Assembly: GCA_937915475.1 (NCBI GenBank)
Contig: CALGIR010000126.1
Span: 1-9,562, forward strand
Reading direction: 5' to 3'
DNA length: 9,562 nt
Origin: an uncultured Bacteroidales bacterium
Lineage (GTDB): Bacteria > Bacteroidota > Bacteroidia > Bacteroidales > Tenuifilaceae
Positions 1 to 7,433 of the stretch are shown here, piece after piece; within the stretch, counting starts at the first letter, position 1; each line of letters starts with the position of its first letter. The translations under genes were made by a program, and so were the position numbers. A model generated the notes under the pieces. That model saw only the letters and a list, made by a program, of their open reading frames with translations, made no database searches and was not told where the DNA came from.

Positions 1-2
1 AT

Positions 3-1634
3 TATACAGTTTATATCATTATAGCTCTTTTTGTCATGGCATGTAATACTAAAAAAAATGCGGATGTCATTATAAAGAATGCAACCATTTACAGTGTTGA
101 TAACCAATTTACTGTATACCAAAGCATGGCCATCCGCGATGGAAAAATTCTTGGGCTTGGTTCTGACGCTGAAATTGGAGCGCAGTTCAAAGCAACTGAT
201 AAAATCGACCTTGAAGGAAAACCCGTTTACCCTGGATTTATTGACCCGCACTGCCACTTTTTAGGGTATGGCCTGAACCTCAGAAATGCGTGGTTGGCTG
301 GTACCTTATCGTGGAATGAGGTTGTGAATCGGCTTGTGGAGCATCATGCAGAATACCCAACACAATGGGTGATAGGTCGTGGATGGAATCAGAATGAATG
401 GGATGTTAAAGAGTTTCCAACCAAGGATTTGCTCGACAAAGCTTTTCCGAATAATCCCGTTCTACTTACCCGAATTGACGGTCATGCAGCCATTGCCAAT
501 ACAAAAGCAATGCAACTTGCGGGTTTTAATCCCGACACAACCATTGCTGGAGGTGAAATAATTAAAGTCAATGGTAGGTTAACCGGTGTACTAATTGATA
601 ACGCCATAAACCTTGTTCGCGATATTGTACCGCCCTATTCAACAGAAGAGAAGGAAAATGCCCTAGTGATGGCGCAACAAAACTGCTTTGCAGTTGGGCT
701 AACATCGGTAAGCGATGCCGGCTTAGATAAGGAGGATGTGCTTACCATTGATAAAATGCAGAAAGACAACAAGCTGCAGATGAGGGTAAATGTTATGCTT
801 AGCCCTAGCGATGAGAATTTTGAGCACTTCCTAAAAAATGGAGTTTACACAACTCCTAGCTTAACCGTTAGAACCGTTAAACTTTTTGCCGATGGCGCTT
901 TGGGATCGAGAGGTGCACTAATGCTTGAGCCCTACAGCGATGCTCCCAACACCAATGGGTTACAGCTTGAAACAAAGGAATATCTAGCTAGAGTTTGCCA
1001 AAAGGCATACGGGTCAGGCTATCAAGTTGCTACCCACTGCATTGGCGATGCAGCCGTACGGCTTATGCTCGATATTTACGAACAATTTCTCACCCCCGGT
1101 AATAACCTACGCTGGCGTATAGAACATGCGCAAACCGTTCATCCCAATGATCTTAATCGCTTTGGTAAACTGGCCATTATTCCATCGGTACAAACCACGC
1201 ATGCAACATCCGATATGCTTTGGGCTGTTGACAGGATTGGCGACAGGATAAAAACAGCCTACATCTACAACGATTTACTTATGCAAAATGGATGGCTCCC
1301 CAACGGAAGCGATTTTCCCATTGAGCACATCAATCCACTATACGGATTTTATGCAGGCGTTGCCCGAAAAAATTTGGAGGGTTATCCCCCCAATGGGTTC
1401 CAAATGGAAAATGCTCTTACCCGAGAGCAAGCACTTAGGGCTATGACCATATGGGCAGCAAAAGCAGCATTTGAGGAGGACCAAAAGGGAAGCCTTGAGG
1501 TTGGGAAAATAGCCGATTTTGTGGTGCTTAACCAAGATATTATGAACGTTCCAGAGGATCGAATACTAAACATAAAGATTGAGCAAACATTTGTTGATGG
1601 AAAAATTGTATATTTATTACCTAATCAACAGTAA
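3..1634 (+). CDS. YtcJ-like metal-dependent amidohydrolase, lipoprotein type, 5'-partial
   Basis: Amidohydrolase-3 family (YtcJ / N-substituted formamide deformylase group): binuclear metal hydrolases acting on amide or related bonds; the substrate cannot be read from sequence. Counting from the ATG at 36, visible motifs are the HxH metal pair H72/H74 in GFIDPHCHF, GWNQNEW (116-122), RxDGHAA, K282 in VKLFADGALGSR (candidate bridging lysine), H334 in THCIGDAA, H364 in RIEHAQ and D426 in NGSDFP, so the active site looks complete. The frame is open to the left edge and reads YTVYIIIALFVMAC before NTKK. This is a hydrophobic segment ending in a lipobox with the cysteine at 42-44. The ATG at 36 therefore lies inside an SPII signal peptide, and the true start is outside the window. 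The product is probably a membrane-anchored periplasmic lipoprotein; no acidic surface-export tag follows the cysteine. Family call firm, substrate unknown. Confidence 0.93.
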   Translation, partial: YTVYIIIALFVMACNTKKNADVIIKNATIYSVDNQFTVYQSMAIRDGKILGLGSDAEIGAQFKATDKIDLEGKPVYPGFIDPHCHFLGYGLNLRNAWLAGTLSWNEVVNRLVEHHAEYPTQWVIGRGWNQNEWDVKEFPTKDLLDKAFPNNPVLLTRIDGHAAIANTKAMQLAGFNPDTTIAGGEIIKVNGRLTGVLIDNAINLVRDIVPPYSTEEKENALVMAQQNCFAVGLTSVSDAGLDKEDVLTIDKMQKDNKLQMRVNVMLSPSDENFEHFLKNGVYTTPSLTVRTVKLFADGALGSRGALMLEPYSDAPNTNGLQLETKEYLARVCQKAYGSGYQVATHCIGDAAVRLMLDIYEQFLTPGNNLRWRIEHAQTVHPNDLNRFGKLAIIPSVQTTHATSDMLWAVDRIGDRIKTAYIYNDLLMQNGWLPNGSDFPIEHINPLYGFYAGVARKNLEGYPPNGFQMENALTREQALRAMTIWAAKAAFEEDQKGSLEVGKIADFVVLNQDIMNVPEDRILNIKIEQTFVDGKIVYLLPNQQ

Positions 1635-1673
1635 AAAAGACGTTGACCTAAGCCTTTCAACCATCAAAACCCT

Positions 1674-2144
1674 ATGGAAATAGTTAAAGCAAAAACATCA
1701 CAACTACTTGAAATACTTTATATTACTAGAGAGTGCGCCTATCAGCTTAAGGATAAAGGGGTGAAATGCTGGCACAACACCCATACCGATTACGCACAGA
1801 TACAAGAAGATATTGAGCAAGGTTATGTTTTTATCCTTACGATTAAGAAAGGGCCTGTTGGCACCATGACCGTAAAACCCGACCCTGATATTGAACAGGC
1901 ATCTCATCTGGATAGATTATCCATATTCCCACACTTTCAGCGGAGAGGCCTTGGGAAATTAATGATAGATTTTGCTGAAGAACACGCACGCAAAAATGGT
2001 CACACATTGCTAAGGGGAACTACACCTGTTAACGACCAATCGTTATGCAGGCTACTTGAAGGAAAAGGATTCTTAAACAAGGGCATTGCTCACCATGTAC
2101 CAAACGAATTGATTAAGATTGTTTTCGAGAAAAATCTCGTCTAA
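1674..2144 (+). CDS. GNAT family N-acetyltransferase
   Basis: A 156-residue single-domain GNAT protein that would transfer an acetyl group from acetyl-CoA to an amine. The acetyl-CoA pyrophosphate loop is clear: the beta-strand segment HLDRLSIFP is followed by QRRGLG (89-94), fitting Q/R-x-x-G-x-G/A, then the helix KLMIDFAEEHARKNG. A late-domain segment (NDQSLCRLLEGKGF, 120-133) matches the usual N-x-x-x-x-x-L/Y-EKxGF region. The length is normal for the fold. The acceptor is unknown: it could be a small molecule, an amino acid or a protein N-terminus. It starts 39 bp after the amidohydrolase stop on the same strand, with no terminator between, so co-transcription is likely but a functional link is not shown. 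No clear Shine-Dalgarno precedes the ATG, as is normal in Bacteroidetes. Confidence 0.92.
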   Translation: MEIVKAKTSQLLEILYITRECAYQLKDKGVKCWHNTHTDYAQIQEDIEQGYVFILTIKKGPVGTMTVKPDPDIEQASHLDRLSIFPHFQRRGLGKLMIDFAEEHARKNGHTLLRGTTPVNDQSLCRLLEGKGFLNKGIAHHVPNELIKIVFEKNLV

Positions 2145-2187
2145 TTCTCCATTGTTTTTTATAAAAGGGAAGTCCGTTCCAACCTAA

Positions 2188-2820
2188 TCATTTTCTAAAT
2201 ATTATAAGCCTGTCGTCAATTTCAAATTCACTAAACTCAAATGCTTTTGCAATATACTCGATTGACAAAGCATGATAAAAAATTACGTGTGTTGGGTCAT
2301 TCTTGTAGTGCCACTTATCAAAATTTATATCTTCGGTAAACATATTGGTCATGCAAATAAGTTCACCACCGGGGTTTAGCATATTTTTAAGCTGATTAAA
2401 CTCCTTCTGAGGTTTGTGAAAATGCTCAATCACCTCGCAGCATACTATAAAATCGTAGCTTTTAGTCAAAAGTTCAGTTTGATTATTAAAGAAAGGATCG
2501 TACTCTGAAATGCTGTAGCCTTTATCCCTAAGAAGCATGGAAACAACAGGCCCAGTGCCAGACCCAAAGTCAAGTCCAAGCATATCCTTGGCAAAGCGTT
2601 GCGTTACAGCATCAACAATTGGCTTCACAAAACTCTGATAACCTGTATCATGCACGTCATTATTGTGCTCAAGATACCTTTCGCACTCGTCATTGTAATT
2701 CAGAAAACTTAAGGGATCCATAAATACTAATGAGCAACTTAAACACTGATAGTACTTGCGGCTATCTTTACTATAATACAAAGAACCAAAATTATTACAA
2801 AGGGGACAATTAGTAGACAT
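2188..2820 (-). CDS. class I SAM-dependent methyltransferase with N-terminal zinc ribbon
   Basis: A 210-residue protein in two parts. Residues 5-29 carry two CxxC knuckles (C5-PL-C8 and C26-LS-C29), a probable structural zinc ribbon. Residues 80-190 form a Rossmann methyltransferase domain of the Methyltransf_23/UbiE-like type: motif I LDFGSGTGP (83-91), an acidic motif II in EYDPFF (106-111) and the post-motif-II segment YDFIVCCEVIEHFHKP, which in this superfamily follows the SAM site. A later WHYKNDPTHVIFYH segment is distinctive and may form part of the acceptor pocket. The substrate is unknown: a zinc ribbon before such a domain occurs in RNA methyltransferases like RlmA, but also in sugar and small-molecule methyltransferases, so I do not pick one. 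It converges with the acetyltransferase (43 bp between stops). There is no signal peptide, so it is cytosolic. Confidence 0.9.
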   Translation of the reverse strand: MSTNCPLCNNFGSLYYSKDSRKYYQCLSCSLVFMDPLSFLNYNDECERYLEHNNDVHDTGYQSFVKPIVDAVTQRFAKDMLGLDFGSGTGPVVSMLLRDKGYSISEYDPFFNNQTELLTKSYDFIVCCEVIEHFHKPQKEFNQLKNMLNPGGELICMTNMFTEDINFDKWHYKNDPTHVIFYHALSIEYIAKAFEFSEFEIDDRLIIFRK

Positions 2821-2923
2821 GGTTAGAAGTTTTTATAGTCTGTTTAGGATATGCAAAATACTGAGAGTTAACTTAGGAAAACCCTCCGAAGCTAAGACCA
2901 TCCCACATACCCTAAACCATGTG

Positions 2924-3868
2924 TTATGCATTGTAGGCTTTTATCTCCAAGCCTCTTGCCTTTAATTCGCGGGGTAATATACAGTTATAAACGAAACTAT
3001 TAATAGGCGTATCGATTCCATGTTTTCCTCCTAATCGGACTACGGTTCCGTTTTGATAATCAATTTCCGATGGTTTGCCTTCCCATACATCCCTTGTTAA
3101 TGAAGATGTTGAATCGTAAGGATATGTATCGATAAAAGAGACTGTCTTTTCAACAAAATCTGATTCAATTTTAACACCAATCTTTTGGGAGAGCAAATAA
3201 ACCTCTGTGATTAAATTTATCATTAGCTCCCTTGTTGGCTTCAGTCCTCTTAACTCTCCATATGTTGTTTTTGTAACAGCTAGTAAACCGCTTACGCAAA
3301 TGGAAATAAATTTTTTCCACAGCTCAACATTGATGTCATCGGATATTTTAGAATCAATCCCAGCCTCTTCAAAAATCTTTTGAATTTGAACTATCCGTTC
3401 AGTTCTAGGGCTGCTAACCTCTCCAAAAACAATAGTTGGGGTAACTCCAAAATGATTAATCACGCCTGGTGATTCTATCTTACTAATTATCCTACACAAT
3501 CCCCCTAAAATATTTTTCTTATCAATTGTTTCTGATAACTCCTCAGCCGCTAAAACTCCATTCTGAAGGGGCAAAATCAAGCTATCTGCATGTATAATCT
3601 TTTTTAAATCATTGCGGATATCCTTTATTTGCCACGCTTTTACACCTATTATTAATAGGTCAGGGTGTTGAATATCTGTTATTTTATCCGTTGCCTTTAA
3701 ATCTTTAACCTCAAAATCACCCAGAATACTCCTTATCCTCAATCCTTTATCTAGCATTACTTTTAAATGCTCTCCTCTTGCTAAAAATGTTACATCAAAC
3801 CCTGCCCTGACTAAATTAGCACCAAAGTATCCTCCAACGCCTCCAGTTCCAATTATTGCTATTTTCAT
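2924..3868 (-). CDS. panE: 2-dehydropantoate 2-reductase family protein (PanE/ApbA)
   Basis: A 314-residue NADPH-dependent reductase; the family type enzyme reduces ketopantoate to pantoate in coenzyme A synthesis. The N-terminus is the dinucleotide-binding GTGGVGGYFG (7-16) with an arginine in FLARGEHL that would favour NADPH. LPLQNG gives N103, matching E. coli N98. LWKKF gives K186, matching the catalytic K176. The C-terminal GKPSEIDYQNG gives E268, matching E256. Length and two-domain order are normal. The stretch after the catalytic lysine reads FISICVSGLLAVTKTTYGELR, so by my manual alignment the two asparagines that line the E. coli pocket (N180, N184) are I190 and G194 here. This places the protein in a divergent ApbA subgroup whose substrate may not be ketopantoate. 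No pantothenate genes are adjacent. Family certain; pathway role moderate. Confidence 0.9.
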   Translation of the reverse strand: MKIAIIGTGGVGGYFGANLVRAGFDVTFLARGEHLKVMLDKGLRIRSILGDFEVKDLKATDKITDIQHPDLLIIGVKAWQIKDIRNDLKKIIHADSLILPLQNGVLAAEELSETIDKKNILGGLCRIISKIESPGVINHFGVTPTIVFGEVSSPRTERIVQIQKIFEEAGIDSKISDDINVELWKKFISICVSGLLAVTKTTYGELRGLKPTRELMINLITEVYLLSQKIGVKIESDFVEKTVSFIDTYPYDSTSSLTRDVWEGKPSEIDYQNGTVVRLGGKHGIDTPINSFVYNCILPRELKARGLEIKAYNA

Positions 3869-4001
3869 GATTTTTGAATTATTTTATTCGGCCAATTTAT
3901 CTATTATGTACAAGCAGTAAATGACAAAAAGGAGTAGAAATTTACTTCTTCCCCTGCATGTTATTTTACTTGTGGTTCTGGGTAATACTTATGGTAAATA
4001 T

Positions 4002-4763
4002 TTACTTTTTTGTCTTAATATAAACAAGTTTTATCGATGCTCTTTCTGTTACCCGTTCATCAATGTCAAAATTAGCCTTTAATGATTTAATCAATGGGGT
4101 GAGCTTTGCAAAGCCATAATTTCGTGGGTCAAAATCTGGTCTTTTCTTAATCAGCAAATTACCTACATCTCCCAAAAAAGCCCATCCATCCTCGTCAGCA
4201 ACATCGTCAACCGTGACAGATATTAGGTTAATAATCTTCTTGTCAATCTTCTGTACATTATCTTGTTCGGCTTTATGGGTGCTAACTTGGGGTTGATTTT
4301 TAGCAGAATCGGATACTGTGGGTCTCTTTAAAATTTCGAGATATATAAACTTATCACATGCAACAATAAATGGCTTTGGCGTTTTTCTCTCCCCAAACCC
4401 AAATATCTTCATCCCCGATTCCCTGAGCCTAGTTGCCAGTTTTGTAAAATCGCTATCGCTGGATACAATACAAAACCCATCCACTTTACCAGTATATAGA
4501 ATATCCATTGCATCTATTATCATGGCAGAATCGGTTGAGTTCTTACCGGTAGTATATCCAAACTGCTGAATTGGCGAGATAGCATTTTCTAGCAGTACGC
4601 TTTTCCAGCCGCCTAAATTGGGTTTTGTCCAGTCGCCATATATCCTTTTGAAAGTCGGGACGCCATACTTTGCAATTTCTTCCATCATTCCTTTCACATT
4701 TGCAGATGGTACATTGTCGGCGTCAATTATAACCGCTAGTTTTAAGTCCTGTTTTATTTCCAT
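4002..4763 (-). CDS. NYN domain ribonuclease-like protein with C-terminal OST-HTH/LOTUS domain
   Basis: A 253-residue two-domain protein. Residues 8-145 form a NYN domain (PIN-like nuclease fold, LabA/DUF88 group). Its acidic centre is visible as D14, D16 and N17 in VIIDADN, D78 in NSTDSAM, and D103/D105 in SSDSDF, which is the full set expected for metal-dependent RNA cleavage. Residues 146-172 are a polar, low-complexity linker. Residues 173-252 match the OST-HTH/LOTUS fold: a leading helix, DEDGWAFLGDVGNLL (190-204), then FDPRNYGFAKLTPLI (211-225). LOTUS domains bind RNA, reportedly favouring G-rich or G-quadruplex RNA. The combination resembles eukaryotic MARF1 and is known in bacterial NYN-LOTUS proteins. 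There is no signal peptide, so it is cytosolic. The physiological RNA target is unknown. It stands alone, with spacers of 133 bp downstream and over 300 bp upstream. Confidence 0.92.
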   Translation of the reverse strand: MEIKQDLKLAVIIDADNVPSANVKGMMEEIAKYGVPTFKRIYGDWTKPNLGGWKSVLLENAISPIQQFGYTTGKNSTDSAMIIDAMDILYTGKVDGFCIVSSDSDFTKLATRLRESGMKIFGFGERKTPKPFIVACDKFIYLEILKRPTVSDSAKNQPQVSTHKAEQDNVQKIDKKIINLISVTVDDVADEDGWAFLGDVGNLLIKKRPDFDPRNYGFAKLTPLIKSLKANFDIDERVTERASIKLVYIKTKK

Positions 4764-5061
4764 AATCCTATATTATTGGGTAATTCCTGTTTTAGTATAA
4801 AGGTTTGCAACGGATAAGGAATACGTAAAATGTAGGGAATTAAAACGTTTCCTATTTCACTCTAACAAAGCTACAAAATAGACACTAAGTTTCCTAGTTT
4901 GCTACTAAGTTGTATTTCTTGCACCATATATTAGCAACCATATTCCATTCCCTTAATACTTCATTAGAGGATATTTGGAGGTAATTTATTTTCTCGTTCA
5001 TACTATAGTGGTCTAATTTATTTGGGCAGGAAATTATTAATCTTTAATTTTCTGAACTATG
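4764..5061. other. AT-rich spacer without a confident gene
   Basis: This spacer lies between the NYN gene start and the S46 gene's terminator. No RNA gene, repeat array or mobile-element end is visible. It contains one short reading frame (4894-5001, minus strand), listed separately with low confidence, and a short near-direct repeat around ACTAAGTT (in 4885-4892 and 4904-4911). The promoter for the NYN gene should lie here, but no convincing pair of Bacteroidetes -33/-7 elements could be found. Confidence 0.5.
4894..5001 (-). CDS. possible 35-residue small protein or gene remnant (doubtful)
   Basis: An ATG-to-TAG frame of 35 codons plus stop in the spacer upstream of the NYN gene. The peptide begins MNEKINYLQIS and continues with a mixed, protein-like composition (two tryptophans, one cysteine, ending KKYNLVAN). 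It has no signal peptide, membrane segment or motif that I recognise, and no clear ribosome binding site. The frame is short enough to arise by chance in AT-rich DNA. It could be a small protein, the tail of a decayed gene, or noise. If transcribed leftward it would precede the NYN gene by about 130 bp. Confidence 0.15.
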   Translation of the reverse strand: MNEKINYLQISSNEVLREWNMVANIWCKKYNLVAN

Positions 5062-5088
5062 AAAAAAGGCAGCCAAAATTTGGCTGCC
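5062..5088 (-). terminator. intrinsic terminator of the S46 peptidase gene
   Basis: On the minus strand a perfect inverted repeat, GGCAGCCAAA and TTTGGCTGCC around one central base (5068-5088), is followed directly by six T residues (5067-5062). The GC-rich stem base of seven pairs plus two A-T pairs and a U-tract is a textbook rho-independent terminator. It lies about 30 bp past the peptidase stop codon. The T-tract exists only on the minus strand, so the signal is unidirectional and serves 5121-7271. Confidence 0.88.
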
Positions 5089-5120
5089 CAATTGAATAAA
5101 CTGGTATAATTAAAATATAG

Positions 5121-7271
5121 TTACTCTATAAGCGTCATTTCCTCTAACAAGTGGCCTGCTGATGCATACTTATCGATTATAAAAAGGGCATAACGAATGT
5201 CAATACTAATATTACGGCACATGTCGGGGTCGAACATAATATCGCTCATGGTTCCTTCCCAAACCCTATCGAAGTTAACCCCTACCAAATGCCCTTCGGC
5301 ATTAATAACTGGGCTACCGGAGTTGCCACCTGAGGTGTGGTTCGATGCCAAGAACGTTACGGGTATGGTTCCGTTTACCTCCCATTTGCCATAATCCTTT
5401 GTTTCGTAAAGATCGAGTAAACGCTGGGGAACGGTATAGTCGTAAACATCCAGTCTTGATTTCTCGGCAATACCATCCAAAGTTGCTTGGTGCATATACT
5501 CCTTGGCATCGCTTGGGAAATACCCCTCTATTTTGCCGTAGGTAACCCTTAGCGTAAAGTTAGCATCGGGATAGTAAACAGCATTAGGGTTCATCTGCAT
5601 TAATCCTTTTACATACGTTCTGTACAGCAAGTCCAGTTTGCTATTTATGTCGCTTAAGCCAGGATACACGCTCGTGCGATAAATACTGTCGAACTGATGG
5701 TTTAACCTGTACAGAATATCGTTCTGCAGTACATTAATCCTGCTGCTTGTACCATCGGCAAGCATAGAGATAAGCGCAGTGCTATCGGCAAAAACTGATT
5801 GAGAGTATACTCCTAGAGCAATGGCATACCAATCATCACTGCTCTCTGGTTTTAATTCCTCTAACGCCAAGGGAGTTAATTCAGGAGGCAAAATTTCGCT
5901 CAGCTGGCTCATCATTGTGGTGAATATCTCAACATCAATTGGTCTATGGTAATTTTTATAAAAATTTCTTGTATAACCTATTAGCCTACTGTATTGCTCT
6001 TCACTCAAATTAGAATTATCAACATTATTAAGCACACCACCAAACTGCCTAACCAGCTGCAATAGTTCTACTGCATAAAAAGCTTCTCGGCTTAAGCTAG
6101 CGGCAATTGATAATGGCTTTCGCTCGGCATAAAGTTCATCAAAACTATTTAGAAGGTGGCCATACTCCATCTTTCGGGTTGGAGATTCATTAACCCACTC
6201 CTCAAAATTTCTCTCAAGCTGCTGCTTCTTCTCTATGGCATCTAACCTAATTAACCCGTTCCGCTCACCAATCCACTTTTTCCATGCATTGGCAACACCT
6301 GCCTGCTTGCTTGCATACTTAATCCGAACAGTATCGTTTTGGTGCATATGCTGTTCCATAACCTTTAGCCTCGCGTCGCGAAGCGATATATTTAGCGGGT
6401 TTAAATCATCAACCACATGGGCAACAGCCTGAGACGTAATAAACTGCTGCGTACTACCTGGATAACCATACACCATGGTAAAATCGCCAGGATTAACTCC
6501 TTTTAGGGATATTGGCAGAAAGCGCTTGGGCGTGTAAGGAACATTATCGGGCGAATAGGCTGCGGGATTATTATCCTTATCTGCATAGATGCGAAAAAGC
6601 GAGAAGTCGCCGGTATGGCGAGGCCACATCCAGTTATCGGTGTCGCCACCAAACTTACCAATATCCGATGGGGGCGCACCAACCAACCTAACATCTAAAA
6701 ACTCCTCATAAATAAATAGGAAATACTGGTTACCATAGAACATTGGCATCACCCTTGCAGTGTAGTGATTATCGCCGGTAGCCTCTTCAACAATTTTATC
6801 GCCAACAATGCCTACAATGGAGTCGCGAACTAGCTCATCAGCACCCTCGGGAATAGCCGATAGAACCCTTTCGGTTACATCGTCCATTCGCACAAGAAAG
6901 CGAACCGTGAGCCCTGGGTTAGGAAGTTCCTCCTGGCGTGTCATGGCCCAAAAACCATGGGTAAGGTAATCGTACTCAACCGATGAGTGGCTCTGTATTA
7001 CACCGTATCCGCAATGATGGTTTGTAATGAGCAATCCTTCTGGTGAAATGAGTTCGCCTGTACAACCTCTTCCAAATATTACAATTGCATCTTTTATGCT
7101 TGGTTGATTTATGCTGTACACATCCTCAGCTGTTAGCTTAAATCCTTTGCTTTGCATGTCCTCTATATTGTACTTCCCAATTAGCATGGGAAGCCACATC
7201 CCCTGATCGGCAATTACACCGAAGGGAACAAATAGAATGATAGCAAGTGTAAAAAGTATGAGTCGTTTCAT
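5121..7271 (-). CDS. dpp11: S46 family dipeptidyl peptidase, DPP11 type (Asp/Glu-specific)
   Basis: A 716-residue secreted serine exopeptidase that would release N-terminal dipeptides from peptides in the periplasm. Residues 1-21 are a Sec signal peptide (KR, hydrophobic core, cleavage after VIA), and the mature end DQGMWLP is the family's typical start. The chymotrypsin-like halves carry TNHHCGYG (83-90, catalytic His before the Cys), RHTGDFSLFR with D222, and TSGGNSGSP with nucleophile S651; an alpha-helical cap lies between. Eighteen residues after the serine is R669 in VNFDRVWEG. In P. gingivalis DPP11 the equivalent arginine (R673, Ser655+18) binds acidic P1 side chains, whereas DPP7 has glycine, so cleavage after Asp/Glu is predicted. 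The length matches the family and there is no type IX sorting domain. A 162 bp spacer separates it from maf, suggesting its own promoter, and a strong terminator follows. Confidence 0.95.
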   Translation of the reverse strand: MKRLILFTLAIILFVPFGVIADQGMWLPMLIGKYNIEDMQSKGFKLTAEDVYSINQPSIKDAIVIFGRGCTGELISPEGLLITNHHCGYGVIQSHSSVEYDYLTHGFWAMTRQEELPNPGLTVRFLVRMDDVTERVLSAIPEGADELVRDSIVGIVGDKIVEEATGDNHYTARVMPMFYGNQYFLFIYEEFLDVRLVGAPPSDIGKFGGDTDNWMWPRHTGDFSLFRIYADKDNNPAAYSPDNVPYTPKRFLPISLKGVNPGDFTMVYGYPGSTQQFITSQAVAHVVDDLNPLNISLRDARLKVMEQHMHQNDTVRIKYASKQAGVANAWKKWIGERNGLIRLDAIEKKQQLERNFEEWVNESPTRKMEYGHLLNSFDELYAERKPLSIAASLSREAFYAVELLQLVRQFGGVLNNVDNSNLSEEQYSRLIGYTRNFYKNYHRPIDVEIFTTMMSQLSEILPPELTPLALEELKPESSDDWYAIALGVYSQSVFADSTALISMLADGTSSRINVLQNDILYRLNHQFDSIYRTSVYPGLSDINSKLDLLYRTYVKGLMQMNPNAVYYPDANFTLRVTYGKIEGYFPSDAKEYMHQATLDGIAEKSRLDVYDYTVPQRLLDLYETKDYGKWEVNGTIPVTFLASNHTSGGNSGSPVINAEGHLVGVNFDRVWEGTMSDIMFDPDMCRNISIDIRYALFIIDKYASAGHLLEEMTLIE

Positions 7272-7433
7272 TCTTTTATAATTTATTGGTTACTAATTAC
7301 GTACATATTATTCTGATTGAAATTCTGACATTTGGTTTAGCTGTAAATGCATTGAGGAATTCTTGAGCTGATGATTGATTGAAACATTGAACCTAATATC
7401 CGAATACAAGTAAATTAATTGCTCAACATATAG

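Noticed and set aside
2126..2139. CGAGA-AAAA-TCTCG hairpin at the end of the acetyltransferase gene, with a T-run at 2155-2160
   Set aside because: The stem lies within the last codons and the T-run starts 15 bases later, so it does not form a proper intrinsic terminator; a five-pair stem is easily found by chance.
3993..4010. GTAAATATTTAC palindrome followed by six T residues on the plus strand
   Set aside because: The stem is four A/T-rich pairs at most and no plus-strand gene ends here; on the minus strand, where the NYN gene ends, there is no T-tract.
3921..4082. A 53-codon plus-strand frame starting MTKRSRNLLLPLHVILLVV that looks like a signal peptide
   Set aside because: Its second half runs antisense through the 3' end of the NYN gene and has no recognisable mature protein; the hydrophobic run is what T-rich DNA encodes by chance.
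4866..4873. Exact minus-strand TAGCTTTG, matching the Bacteroidetes -7 element, upstream of the NYN gene
   Set aside because: No TTG is found at the expected -33 distance, and it would give a leader of about 100 bases; an eight-base degenerate motif occurs often by chance.
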